Assembly: GCA_030731745.1 (NCBI GenBank)
Contig: JANQTJ010000038.1
Span: 1-64,000, forward strand
DNA: 64,000 nucleotides
DNA from: Flaviramulus sp.
GTDB taxonomy: Bacteria > Bacteroidota > Bacteroidia > Flavobacteriales > Flavobacteriaceae
Direction: 5' to 3'
The notes under the pieces were generated by a model. That model was not told the DNA's origin. It made no database searches and was given only the letters and a program-made list of their open reading frames with translations. Shown here piece after piece: positions 15,253-23,262 of the stretch; the stretch's first letter is position 1; each line of letters opens with the position of its first letter. A program made the translations under genes and the position numbers.

Positions 15253-17742
15253 CTACAACTCAAAATCATTATTATTAACTAAGAAGATGGCGTTAACCAA
15301 GAATAGTTTTCCGTTTTCCCAAAAACTTCTGTACATGACATCATCAACCATATAAATTATACTTCCATTACCTAAGCGCTCTTCTCCAAAAACCAATGTA
15401 TTTTTTAGTTCTTTTAAAGCTTCACTTCCAGCAAATCCAGATGCTTTTATTGGATTGTTATTTAAATAAGAAATATTATAATTATTACCATCTAATAACT
15501 TATAAGCACTACTTCCTAATTTAAAAGTAAAATAGGTTTCTGAGTATCCAAATGCCATAGGATGCGTAGCATCAACTTTAGTTTTGAAAATAGCTCCTGA
15601 TATTTGTGATTTAATTGATTCACGCTCTCTATCAGCATATGAAATTAGATTTGCTGAATCTTTTTCTTTTTCATCTACTACTTTGGCAGTTTTTAATTGA
15701 AACCCTTTTTTGTTTGCAAATGCTCTTATGGCATTACCAATAGCTATAACTTTACCCCCTTTTTTAACCCACTCTTGAATTTTTTCTAAACTTTTTTCAT
15801 TTAAAATCGAATAGTAGCCATTAGGCAGTATGAGTACACTGTATTTATTTAAATCTAAATAACTGAAATTTTCGGTGTTAATAGAGGTTACTGGATAATG
15901 TAGCTGTTCTTCGAAAAAATGCCACAATGCACCATAGCTTCCAGAAGATGTGCCTTCGCCAGATAGCATGGCTATTTTTTGTTTATTAACTAGCTTAATA
16001 TCTGGTGAACCAAAATCTGGTCCGGTTGTTGAAAAACCAGATTGAATGGGGTTTAATAAACGATTAAATTTATTGGCAGTATCAGATATTAACTTGTCAA
16101 AATCAACAATTTTTTTATTATCACCTCTAACTATAATTAAAGAACCTCTATCAAATGATTTACCTTCTGTTTTTAAAGGTTTTTCAGTAAAACGAACTTT
16201 TATATTTTGTTTTAATAAGTCTGCCAAAAATTCTGCATCTTTTAAATGGTTCCATTTCACTATATAACCAGTAGCTGTTTTGCTTATTTCCTTATTTAAG
16301 CGAGGTTCTTTAGCTTTGCTTGAGGGTACTAACTTTTCACTAGCTATAGTTTTTAAACCATAAGCATAAGGAATGCTCCACGCGGTATTATCATAGGTAA
16401 CAGAATCGGCTAACTTAGTTTGTGGTTCAAAAAGTGCTTTTACCATTTTCCCTTTAGGTTGATTAGTGCTTACTACAATATCTGAATTTGTAGTTTTCAT
16501 AATTCCATTAGCCATGTTTGTATATTCATAGCCATTAATACTTCCTGATGATGGATTCCCGTATTTTATGTCGTGTTTATCTAAAAAACGTTTTAAAGCT
16601 TCAATTTTATCAGGGTTTCCTTGCATCACAAAGCTCTTATATTTTAGGTTTGAATTATTAAAGAATTTTTTAAATTCACTATTAATTTTTTCAGCATTTT
16701 TTGAAGCCATTTCAATAGTAGATATACCTGTAGTAGTATGATGTGCTATTCTGTCAACTAAAGTCAATTCGTTGCCTTCATCATTTAAAACTCCTAATCC
16801 ACCTCTCCCATGTCCTGCTTGTTCATAGGTCATTCCAATTGCTCCTAAGTATGTTGGATAGGTATCTCCATAACTTGGATAAAGTAAATCAAAACGTTCT
16901 CTGGTAAAATAAAGCCAACCTGCTTCATCAAAATATTTTGAATGATTTTTACCAATTTGAGTTTGAAAATCGCGCTGCCAATCTGAAATTATTTCATGAA
17001 AAGGTTCAGCTGCAGGGGCAAAATAATAAGGCTCATTAATGCCTTGTTCATGGAAATCTACATGAATATGTGGTAACCATTTATTATATATTTTTAAACG
17101 TGAAACTGTTTCTATTTGAGTGCCCCAAGCCCAATCTCTATTTAAATCAAATAAATAATGATTAGGTCTTCCTCCTGGCCAAGGTTCATTATGCTCACTT
17201 GATTGTGGATCAATATCATAAGGTTTGCTAGCGGTTTCATTAAACCAGTTTGCATAACGATCGCGCCCATCTGGGTTAATACAAGGGTCCAATATTATTA
17301 ATGTGTTACTTAACCAAGCCTGTTTTTCAGTTAAAACTCTATAAAGGGTATTCATGGAAGCTTCAGTACTAGAGGCTTCGTTACCATGTACATTATAACT
17401 TAGCCATACAATTGCCGTATTGTTATTGGCAGATTCACCATTTAAAATCCCCGTATTTTTTAAATTATTTTCTCTTATAGTTTCAAGATTTGCTATGTTT
17501 TCTTTTGAACTTATGTAAGCGACATAAAGAGGTCTTCTTTCATTAGTCTCACCATATTTTTCTAATTTGATTTGATCAGGCAGTTGTTCAGATACATATT
17601 TGAAATAATCTACTACTTGATGGTGTCTCGAAAATTGAGTACCTAAATCATATCCCAAAAATTCTGATGGGGATTTAATACTTTGCGAATGCATGCTTAT
17701 AGAAGCAAAAAAAATAGTTATTAAAAATAAATGTAGTTTCAT
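15253..17742 (-). CDS. Secreted M14-family zinc carboxypeptidase
   Basis: The 829-residue protein has a signal peptide (MKLHLFLITIFFASISMHSQ). The peptidase domain covers about residues 30-350: zinc ligands HxxE in VHGNEASSTEA (about 119) and His in HVDFHEQG (about 227), substrate motif NPDGRDRYANW, and catalytic glutamate in MTYEQAGHG (about 305). Residues 500-829 form an extra C-terminal part with a GATase1-like pattern (VLILPNGYYSILNEKSLEKI, VKKGGKVIAIGNA), as in other Bacteroidota M14 proteins. It has no T9SS sorting domain and is probably periplasmic. Gluconate genes follow on the same strand, with no obvious functional link. Confidence 0.9.
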   Translation of the reverse strand: MKLHLFLITIFFASISMHSQSIKSPSEFLGYDLGTQFSRHHQVVDYFKYVSEQLPDQIKLEKYGETNERRPLYVAYISSKENIANLETIRENNLKNTGILNGESANNNTAIVWLSYNVHGNEASSTEASMNTLYRVLTEKQAWLSNTLIILDPCINPDGRDRYANWFNETASKPYDIDPQSSEHNEPWPGGRPNHYLFDLNRDWAWGTQIETVSRLKIYNKWLPHIHVDFHEQGINEPYYFAPAAEPFHEIISDWQRDFQTQIGKNHSKYFDEAGWLYFTRERFDLLYPSYGDTYPTYLGAIGMTYEQAGHGRGGLGVLNDEGNELTLVDRIAHHTTTGISTIEMASKNAEKINSEFKKFFNNSNLKYKSFVMQGNPDKIEALKRFLDKHDIKYGNPSSGSINGYEYTNMANGIMKTTNSDIVVSTNQPKGKMVKALFEPQTKLADSVTYDNTAWSIPYAYGLKTIASEKLVPSSKAKEPRLNKEISKTATGYIVKWNHLKDAEFLADLLKQNIKVRFTEKPLKTEGKSFDRGSLIIVRGDNKKIVDFDKLISDTANKFNRLLNPIQSGFSTTGPDFGSPDIKLVNKQKIAMLSGEGTSSGSYGALWHFFEEQLHYPVTSINTENFSYLDLNKYSVLILPNGYYSILNEKSLEKIQEWVKKGGKVIAIGNAIRAFANKKGFQLKTAKVVDEKEKDSANLISYADRERESIKSQISGAIFKTKVDATHPMAFGYSETYFTFKLGSSAYKLLDGNNYNISYLNNNPIKASGFAGSEALKELKNTLVFGEERLGNGSIIYMVDDVMYRSFWENGKLFLVNAIFLVNNNDFEL

Positions 17743-17792
17743 ATAAAGTTTTTATTGATTAGCTAAGTTAATTAATTTATAAAACAATAAAT

Positions 17793-17830
17793 AAAAAAAA
17801 TCCCGATAGGTTTCTATTGGGATTTTTTTT
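17793..17830 (-). terminator. Intrinsic terminator after secA
   Basis: ATCCCGATAG-GTTT-CTATTGGGAT forms a 10-pair stem (17800-17823) with A and T tracts of eight on both sides. On the minus strand it ends the secA transcript, and it can also act on the opposite strand. Confidence 0.85.
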
Positions 17831-17866
17831 ATTTTCTATGTTGTTTGTAATAATATAAAATTCAAT

Positions 17867-20800
17867 TTATTCCACCAAAACCCAATCACCTTTAGCTAAT
17901 AATGGCTCAGCTTGTTTGTATTTTAAAGTTTTATTTTCACCATTTATCACATGTTTAATAGTAACATGATCGTTACGCCCAATTTTTGGTCGGTCTCTAA
18001 CAATGGTTTCAATAACTTCTTGTTGACGTTGTGTGTTTCCAGCGGCTCTATTTTGAGCAGAACGTTCATCTAAATTTGGAATTTCGTCTTTTTGTATTTT
18101 CAGATTTTCTTTTCTTCGTACCTGTTTCGCTTCTTGAATTGTGTCTTGAGTTTCTTGTGGTAATTCTCCTTTAAATAAGAAAGAAATAACCTCTTTATTC
18201 ACTTGATCAATCATAGATTTAAACAACTCAAAAGCCTCAAATTTATAAATTAATAAAGGGTCTTTTTGTTCATGAACAGCTAGTTGTACAGATTGTTTTA
18301 ACTCATCCATTTTACGTAAATGCGTTTTCCACGCATCGTCAATAATAGCTAAAGTGATATTCTTTTCGAAATCTGTAACGAGTTGTTTTCCTTTGGTTTC
18401 ATAAGCTTTTTCAAGATCTGTAACAACGTTTAAGCTTTTTACGCCGTCTGTAAAAGGAACAACAATACGTTTAAATTTATCACGTTGTGTTTCATAAACA
18501 TTTTTAATAACAGGAAAAGCAATATCAGCATTACGTTCCATTTTTGCTCTGTAGTGATCAAACGTAGCTTTATATATTTTTGATGTAATTTCTTGAGCTG
18601 AAAGTTTTCCAAATTCATCTTCAGTAATTGGAGAGCTCATTGAGAAATAACGAATTAATTCGAACTCGAAATTTTTGTAATCGTTTGCTCCTTTATTAGT
18701 TTCACAAATACCTTCAGTAGTATCAAAAATCATATTAGCCAAATCGACACGTAAACGTTCTCCGTGTAAAGCATGACGACGACGTTTGTAAACTACCTCA
18801 CGCTGAGCATTCATTACATCATCATATTCTAACAAACGCTTTCTGACTCCAAAGTTATTTTCTTCAACTTTTTTCTGAGCACGTTCAATAGATTTAGATA
18901 TCATAGAATGTTGAATTACTTCACCTTCCTTTAATCCCATTCTATCCATCATTTTAGCGATGCGTTCACTACCAAATAAACGCATTAAATTATCTTCGAG
19001 GGATACGTAGAATTGCGAACTTCCAGGATCTCCCTGACGACCAGCACGACCACGTAACTGTCTGTCTACACGACGAGAGTCGTGACGCTCTGTACCTACG
19101 ATGGCTAAACCGCCAGCTTTTTTAACTTCATCTGATAATTTAATGTCTGTACCACGACCTGCCATGTTGGTAGCTATGGTAACCTGTCCAGACTTACCCG
19201 CTTGATCAACAATTTCAGCTTCTTTTTTATGTTGTTTGGCATTTAAAACATTATGAGGTATCTTTCTGATACTTAACATTTTACCAAGTAACTCAGAAAT
19301 TTCAACCGATGTTGTACCTATTAAAACGGGTCTGCCTGCTTCAGCTAGTTGTGTTACATCGTCAATAACTGCATTGTATTTTTCTCTTTTAGTTTTGTAA
19401 ACTAAATCTTCTTTGTCTTGACGTGCAATGGGTCTGTTTGTTGGAATTTCTACAACATCTAATTTATAGATTTCCCAAAACTCACCAGCTTCTGTTACAG
19501 CAGTACCAGTCATACCAGAAAGTTTACGGTACATTCTAAAATAATTTTGAAGTGTTACTGTTGCAAAAGTTTGGGTAGCATCTTCAATTTTTACATTCTC
19601 TTTAGCTTCAATGGCTTGATGCAAACCGTCAGAATATCTTCGGCCTTCCATGATACGACCAGTTTGTTCATCAACTATCATTACTTTGTTTTCCATCACC
19701 ACATATTGTGTGTCTTTTTCAAATAAAGCATAAGCTTTTAAAAGTTGATTTAGCGTATGGATACGTTCAGATTTTACTCCAAATTCTTTAAATAAATTTT
19801 CTTTAAGATTTGCTTCTTTTTCAGGTGATAAATTTTGCTCCTCGATTTTAGCAATTTCAATGCCTATTTCAGGTAGGATGAAAAAGTCAGGATTGTCTTT
19901 ACCAGAGATATATTCTACACCTTTATCTGTAAGTTCTATTTGATTGTTTTTCTCTTCAATAACATAATATAATTCCTCGTCAACCTTAGGCATTTCGCGG
20001 TTGTTGTCTTGCATATAAAAGTTTTCAGTTTTTTGAAGTAATTGTTTTACACCCTCTTCACTTAAAAACTTAATTAATGCTTTATTTTTTGGCATACCAC
20101 GATACACACGCAGTAATTGGAAACCACCTTCTTTGCTATCACCAGCAGTAATTAATTTTTTAGCTTCAGCTAAAACGCCAGTTAAATATTTACGCTGTAC
20201 GGCTACAATATCATCAACTTTAGGTTTTAACTCGGTAAACTCGTGTCTGTCTCCTTGCGGGATGGGACCAGAAATGATTAAAGGCGTACGCGCATCATCC
20301 ACTAAAACCGAATCTACTTCATCCACAATCGCATAATGATGAGGTCGTTGTACTAAATCATCAGGTGCATGTGACATGTTATCGCGCAAATAATCAAAAC
20401 CAAATTCATTATTCGTTCCATAAGTAATGTCAGCATTGTATGCTTTTTTACGAGCAGCAGAGTTTGGTTGATGGTAATCAATACAATCCACACTCAAACC
20501 ATGAAATTCAAAAATAGGTGCCATCCACGCGCTATCACGTTTTGCAAGATAATCGTTAACGGTAACTAAATGTACACCTTTACCAGCTAAAGCATTTAAA
20601 TAAACAGGTAATGTAGCTACAAGCGTTTTACCTTCACCAGTTTGCATTTCGGCAATTTTACCCTGATGCATGGCAATACCACCAATAAGTTGTACATCAT
20701 AGTGCACCATATCCCACGTAATTGGTTTTCCAGCAGCATCCCAAGAGTTTGCCCAAATAGCTTTATCGCCTTCTAATGCTATGTAATCTTTATCACCAGA

Positions 20801-21220
20801 TAAACTTCTGTCAAATTCGTTAGCAGTAACAGTTATAGTTGTATTTTTTACAAATCGTTTTGCAGTTTCTTTAACCACAGCGAAGGCTTCTGGTAAAATA
20901 TCGTTTAAAACATCTTCTGTAATTTTATAAGCATCATCTTTTAATTTATCAACTTGCTCATAAATATCTTCTCGTTTATCAATATCTTCCGTATTTTCAG
21001 CCTCTTCTAATAATTCAACCATTTGTGCATTTACAGAAGCATTCGCTTCAGCAATTTTAGCTTTAAACTCAGCAGTTTTAGCTCTAAGTTCATCGTGCGA
21101 TAAAGCTTCTAAGCCTTTTTCAAATGTTTTAATTTTATCTACTAAGGGCGTAATGGCTTTTACATCTTGTTTAGATTTATCGCCAACAAATATTTTTAGT
21201 ACAGAATTTAAAAAACTCAT
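17867..21220 (-). CDS. secA: Preprotein translocase ATPase SecA
   Basis: The 1117-residue motor protein drives Sec export of unfolded proteins through SecYEG. It shows the DEAD motor with MQTGEGKT (Walker A, about 193), DEVDSVLVDDARTPL (about 298), the second motor half with NMAGRGTDIKL, and RQLRGRAGRQGDPG. It is about 200 residues longer than E. coli SecA because of a loop of roughly 140 residues after SGPIPQGDRHEF (charged, helix-rich), a usual feature of Bacteroidota SecA. The C-terminal zinc-binding SecB/lipid tail is missing: the protein ends KGDWVLVE. A TATCTTTG element lies 88 bases before the start. Confidence 0.98.
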   Translation of the reverse strand: MSFLNSVLKIFVGDKSKQDVKAITPLVDKIKTFEKGLEALSHDELRAKTAEFKAKIAEANASVNAQMVELLEEAENTEDIDKREDIYEQVDKLKDDAYKITEDVLNDILPEAFAVVKETAKRFVKNTTITVTANEFDRSLSGDKDYIALEGDKAIWANSWDAAGKPITWDMVHYDVQLIGGIAMHQGKIAEMQTGEGKTLVATLPVYLNALAGKGVHLVTVNDYLAKRDSAWMAPIFEFHGLSVDCIDYHQPNSAARKKAYNADITYGTNNEFGFDYLRDNMSHAPDDLVQRPHHYAIVDEVDSVLVDDARTPLIISGPIPQGDRHEFTELKPKVDDIVAVQRKYLTGVLAEAKKLITAGDSKEGGFQLLRVYRGMPKNKALIKFLSEEGVKQLLQKTENFYMQDNNREMPKVDEELYYVIEEKNNQIELTDKGVEYISGKDNPDFFILPEIGIEIAKIEEQNLSPEKEANLKENLFKEFGVKSERIHTLNQLLKAYALFEKDTQYVVMENKVMIVDEQTGRIMEGRRYSDGLHQAIEAKENVKIEDATQTFATVTLQNYFRMYRKLSGMTGTAVTEAGEFWEIYKLDVVEIPTNRPIARQDKEDLVYKTKREKYNAVIDDVTQLAEAGRPVLIGTTSVEISELLGKMLSIRKIPHNVLNAKQHKKEAEIVDQAGKSGQVTIATNMAGRGTDIKLSDEVKKAGGLAIVGTERHDSRRVDRQLRGRAGRQGDPGSSQFYVSLEDNLMRLFGSERIAKMMDRMGLKEGEVIQHSMISKSIERAQKKVEENNFGVRKRLLEYDDVMNAQREVVYKRRRHALHGERLRVDLANMIFDTTEGICETNKGANDYKNFEFELIRYFSMSSPITEDEFGKLSAQEITSKIYKATFDHYRAKMERNADIAFPVIKNVYETQRDKFKRIVVPFTDGVKSLNVVTDLEKAYETKGKQLVTDFEKNITLAIIDDAWKTHLRKMDELKQSVQLAVHEQKDPLLIYKFEAFELFKSMIDQVNKEVISFLFKGELPQETQDTIQEAKQVRRKENLKIQKDEIPNLDERSAQNRAAGNTQRQQEVIETIVRDRPKIGRNDHVTIKHVINGENKTLKYKQAEPLLAKGDWVLVE

Positions 21221-21307
21221 GTTTATATGTTTTATGGTTGCCCTATATTTTTATAATGAGCAACACGTGTTTGTGTATTATGTTTTTATTGTATCTAGAA
21301 TAGCATT

Positions 21308-21315
21308 CAAAGATA
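21308..21315 (-). promoter_or_regulatory. -7 promoter element for secA
   Basis: TATCTTTG on the minus strand fits TAnnTTTG and implies a leader of about 80 bases. That leader could harbour regulation, but no structure is evident. Confidence 0.5.
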
Positions 21316-21325
21316 CATTTTAGAA

Positions 21326-21351
21326 CAAAAAAAAAGCCTCAAATCGAGACT
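21326..21351 (-). terminator. Probable terminator after the DUF2795 gene
   Basis: On the minus strand AGTCTC-GATTT-GAGGCT (one mismatch) is followed by a run of nine or more T. It lies 28 bases after the DUF2795 stop and upstream of the secA promoter. Confidence 0.6.
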
Positions 21352-21378
21352 TTTTTAACTATTCTTTATGCAATATTA

Positions 21379-21600
21379 TTAATATTCATCTTCATTCCAA
21401 AGATAATCTTCATCTGTTGGGTAATCCGACCAGATTTCCTCAATCGAATCATACGAATCACCTTCGTCTTCTATCGATTGTAAATTTTCAACAACCTCCA
21501 AAGGTGCTCCCGTTCTAATAGCGTAATCTATTAATTCGTCTTTTGATGCAGGCCATGGCGCATCGCTTAAATATGATGCTAATTCTAAAGTCCAATACAT
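21379..21600 (-). CDS. Small acidic DUF2795 protein
   Basis: The 73-residue protein reads MYWTLELASYLSDAPWPASK at the start, then DELIDYAIRTGAPLEVVENL, and ends in a strongly acidic tail (DEDYLWNEDEY). It is highly conserved in Flavobacteriaceae and has no known function; the helix-turn-helix-like DUF2795 core suggests small-molecule or nucleic-acid binding. The start at 21600 is chosen over the in-frame ATG at 21648 because a consensus promoter lies at 21623-21652, inside the extra region. Monocistronic, with its own terminator. Confidence 0.9.
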   Translation of the reverse strand: MYWTLELASYLSDAPWPASKDELIDYAIRTGAPLEVVENLQSIEDEGDSYDSIEEIWSDYPTDEDYLWNEDEY

Positions 21601-21622
21601 TTCTTGTGCGTTATTTTTTTTG

Positions 21623-21652
21623 CAAAAATAAATTTTTAGTTTAAACAAACAA
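21623..21652 (-). promoter_or_regulatory. Full Bacteroidota promoter for the DUF2795 gene
   Basis: TTG (minus strand 21652-21650), a 19-base spacer, then TATTTTTG (21630-21623). This matches the -33/-7 arrangement of the Bacteroidota primary sigma factor and places the transcript start just before the ATG at 21600. Confidence 0.75.
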
Positions 21653-21758
21653 GGAAAAAATGAAATATTTAATCATTAATTTTAAGAACGTATTCTTTTG
21701 TGTTTTAAACAGTTGAAATTTATTATTGCTTAGGTTAATATTTATGCAATTATTATTT

Positions 21759-21820
21759 GGGCGTTTCCTTTCAGGTCGGGCTTTTCGCGCTACACGGTAG
21801 CTCGCTTCAATCCCTAACGC
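21759..21820. repeat. Interspersed repeat, copy B
   Basis: GGGCGTTTCCTTTCAGGTCG begins and CAATCCCTAACGC ends the element, matching the ends of copy A at 3596-3677. The middle differs and is about 20 bases shorter (GCGCTACACGGTAGCTCGC, itself a small palindrome). It lies between the cobalamin adenosyltransferase and DUF2795 genes. Confidence 0.7.
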
Positions 21821-21837
21821 GTAAATGTTTATAAAAC

Positions 21838-22410
21838 CTACTTTTTCTCAGGAATCCACTTAATTTCATTTGCTTGCAATTCAACAGACAACTTTCGTGC
21901 CAACACAAAAAGATAGTCCGAAAGCCGATTTAAATACGTTAAAGCATGTGCTTCAAAAGGTTCTAAATCATTGAGTGCAGAAGCTAAACGTTCCGCTCTG
22001 CGGCATACACAACGCGCAATATGACAGAATGACACCGATTGATGACCGCCAGGTAACACAAAATGTGTCATAGGCGGTAAGGCTTCATTCATCAAATCCA
22101 TTTCATTTTCTAGAAGTTCGATATCTGCAGCTGAAATTTTTTCAATATTCAAACGCTCCTTACCATTTTTTAAAACAGCCTTTTCAGGATCGGTAGCTAA
22201 AATAGCACCTACAATAAAGAGTTTGTTTTGAATATCAATAATGACATCTTTGTATTTCTGATTAATATCTTGGTCGCGAATTAAACCCATATGCGAGTTT
22301 AACTCATCAACGGTACCATAACTTTCTATTCGAATATGGTGTTTAGGTACACGTGTGCCACCAAATAATGCTGTGGTGCCTTTATCTCCTGTTTTAGTGT
22401 AAATCTTCAT
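21838..22410 (-). CDS. PduO-type cob(I)alamin adenosyltransferase
   Basis: The 190-residue enzyme transfers the adenosyl group of ATP to cob(I)alamin to make coenzyme B12. Family signatures are MKIYTKTGDKGTTALFGG (ATP-binding N terminus), SYGTVDELNSHMGLIRDQ, PGGHQSVSFCHIARCVCRRAER (metal/ATP region) and LNRLSDYLFVLARKL at the end. The substrate-binding Arg and Asp in the RRAER and NRLSDYLF segments are present. In flavobacteria it usually serves methylmalonyl-CoA mutase or ribonucleotide reductase; neither gene lies in this window. It follows the methyltransferase gene with a 70-base gap. Confidence 0.93.
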   Translation of the reverse strand: MKIYTKTGDKGTTALFGGTRVPKHHIRIESYGTVDELNSHMGLIRDQDINQKYKDVIIDIQNKLFIVGAILATDPEKAVLKNGKERLNIEKISAADIELLENEMDLMNEALPPMTHFVLPGGHQSVSFCHIARCVCRRAERLASALNDLEPFEAHALTYLNRLSDYLFVLARKLSVELQANEIKWIPEKK

Positions 22411-22480
22411 ACTGTAAATTTAAAAAACTTAAAATTAAAACTTAAATCTTTTTACTACGAATCGCATTCCAGATAAATAA

Positions 22481-23254
22481 TTAAACTCGAACCTTAAAAT
22501 GCTCTTTAGCTTGTTCTTTTCTGAAAAACACAAATCCCCAAAAAAAGGTATCAATGGTAACCATTACTTTAGGATGTTGTTTGATAGTTTCCCAAGCTTC
22601 TGTCATGCCTTTACTCCAATAAATGTCATCAAAAATAAATACAGAATCGTTGTGTGTGCTTTTTAAAAGTGTCTCAAAATAATTTAGTGTAGCTTCTCTT
22701 TGGTGATTTCCATCAAAAAAAATAAAGTCATAACTTTCTGTATTAAGCTTTTCAATTTCATTATTAAAATTGCCTGCTATGAGTTTGATGTTTTTTAAGT
22801 TGTATTTTTTTAATTTTTCAGATGTAAATTCAGAAATATTTTGGCAGCCTTCTACAGTAGTTATTTTAGATTTTGGATTTCCTAAACTTATTGCTTGTGT
22901 TGCAATACCTAGGGAAGTGCCTAATTCTAAAACAGTTTCAGGTTTAAAATAATTTGAAAGGCGGTATATAAGTTTAGCTCTTTTAATGGTAGTCCCAGCA
23001 TTTTTTGCGATTCCAGAAATTGTTCTGGTTGCCTGTTTCATTATTTGGGAGCCTACGCCTAAATCTGTTATTTTTATTTTATCTTTATTTTTTAGAAGTG
23101 ATTTTTTGTAATCTGTTATTGATAAATATGCTTGGTATTTTGTTTTATCATAAAAACATTTAGTAATCAAATCAAATACAAAAGGGGAATGCACACCATG
23201 CTGATTTGTAGATTTAATTAAGAATTTTACGTAACAAATTAACTGATACCACAT
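22481..23254 (-). CDS. Class I SAM-dependent methyltransferase (O-methyltransferase type)
   Basis: The 257-residue protein shows the SAM-binding strand PETVLELGTSLGIATQAISL, an acidic residue after the second strand (TTVEGCQNISEF), and SYDFIFFDGNHQREATLNYFE, which places it near the class-24 O-methyltransferases that carry a metal-binding DGNH segment. The N-terminal 80 residues (HGVHSPFVFDLITKCF) are typical of a flavobacterial subgroup without known substrate. It starts 8 bases after the ABC-F stop and is probably co-transcribed. Confidence 0.8.
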   Translation of the reverse strand: MWYQLICYVKFLIKSTNQHGVHSPFVFDLITKCFYDKTKYQAYLSITDYKKSLLKNKDKIKITDLGVGSQIMKQATRTISGIAKNAGTTIKRAKLIYRLSNYFKPETVLELGTSLGIATQAISLGNPKSKITTVEGCQNISEFTSEKLKKYNLKNIKLIAGNFNNEIEKLNTESYDFIFFDGNHQREATLNYFETLLKSTHNDSVFIFDDIYWSKGMTEAWETIKQHPKVMVTIDTFFWGFVFFRKEQAKEHFKVRV

Positions 23255-23262
23255 AATCTTAT

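Noticed and set aside
21601-21648. N-terminal extension of the DUF2795 protein
   Set aside because: A full promoter (TTG-19-TATTTTTG) lies in this stretch, so the extension is not transcribed in frame.
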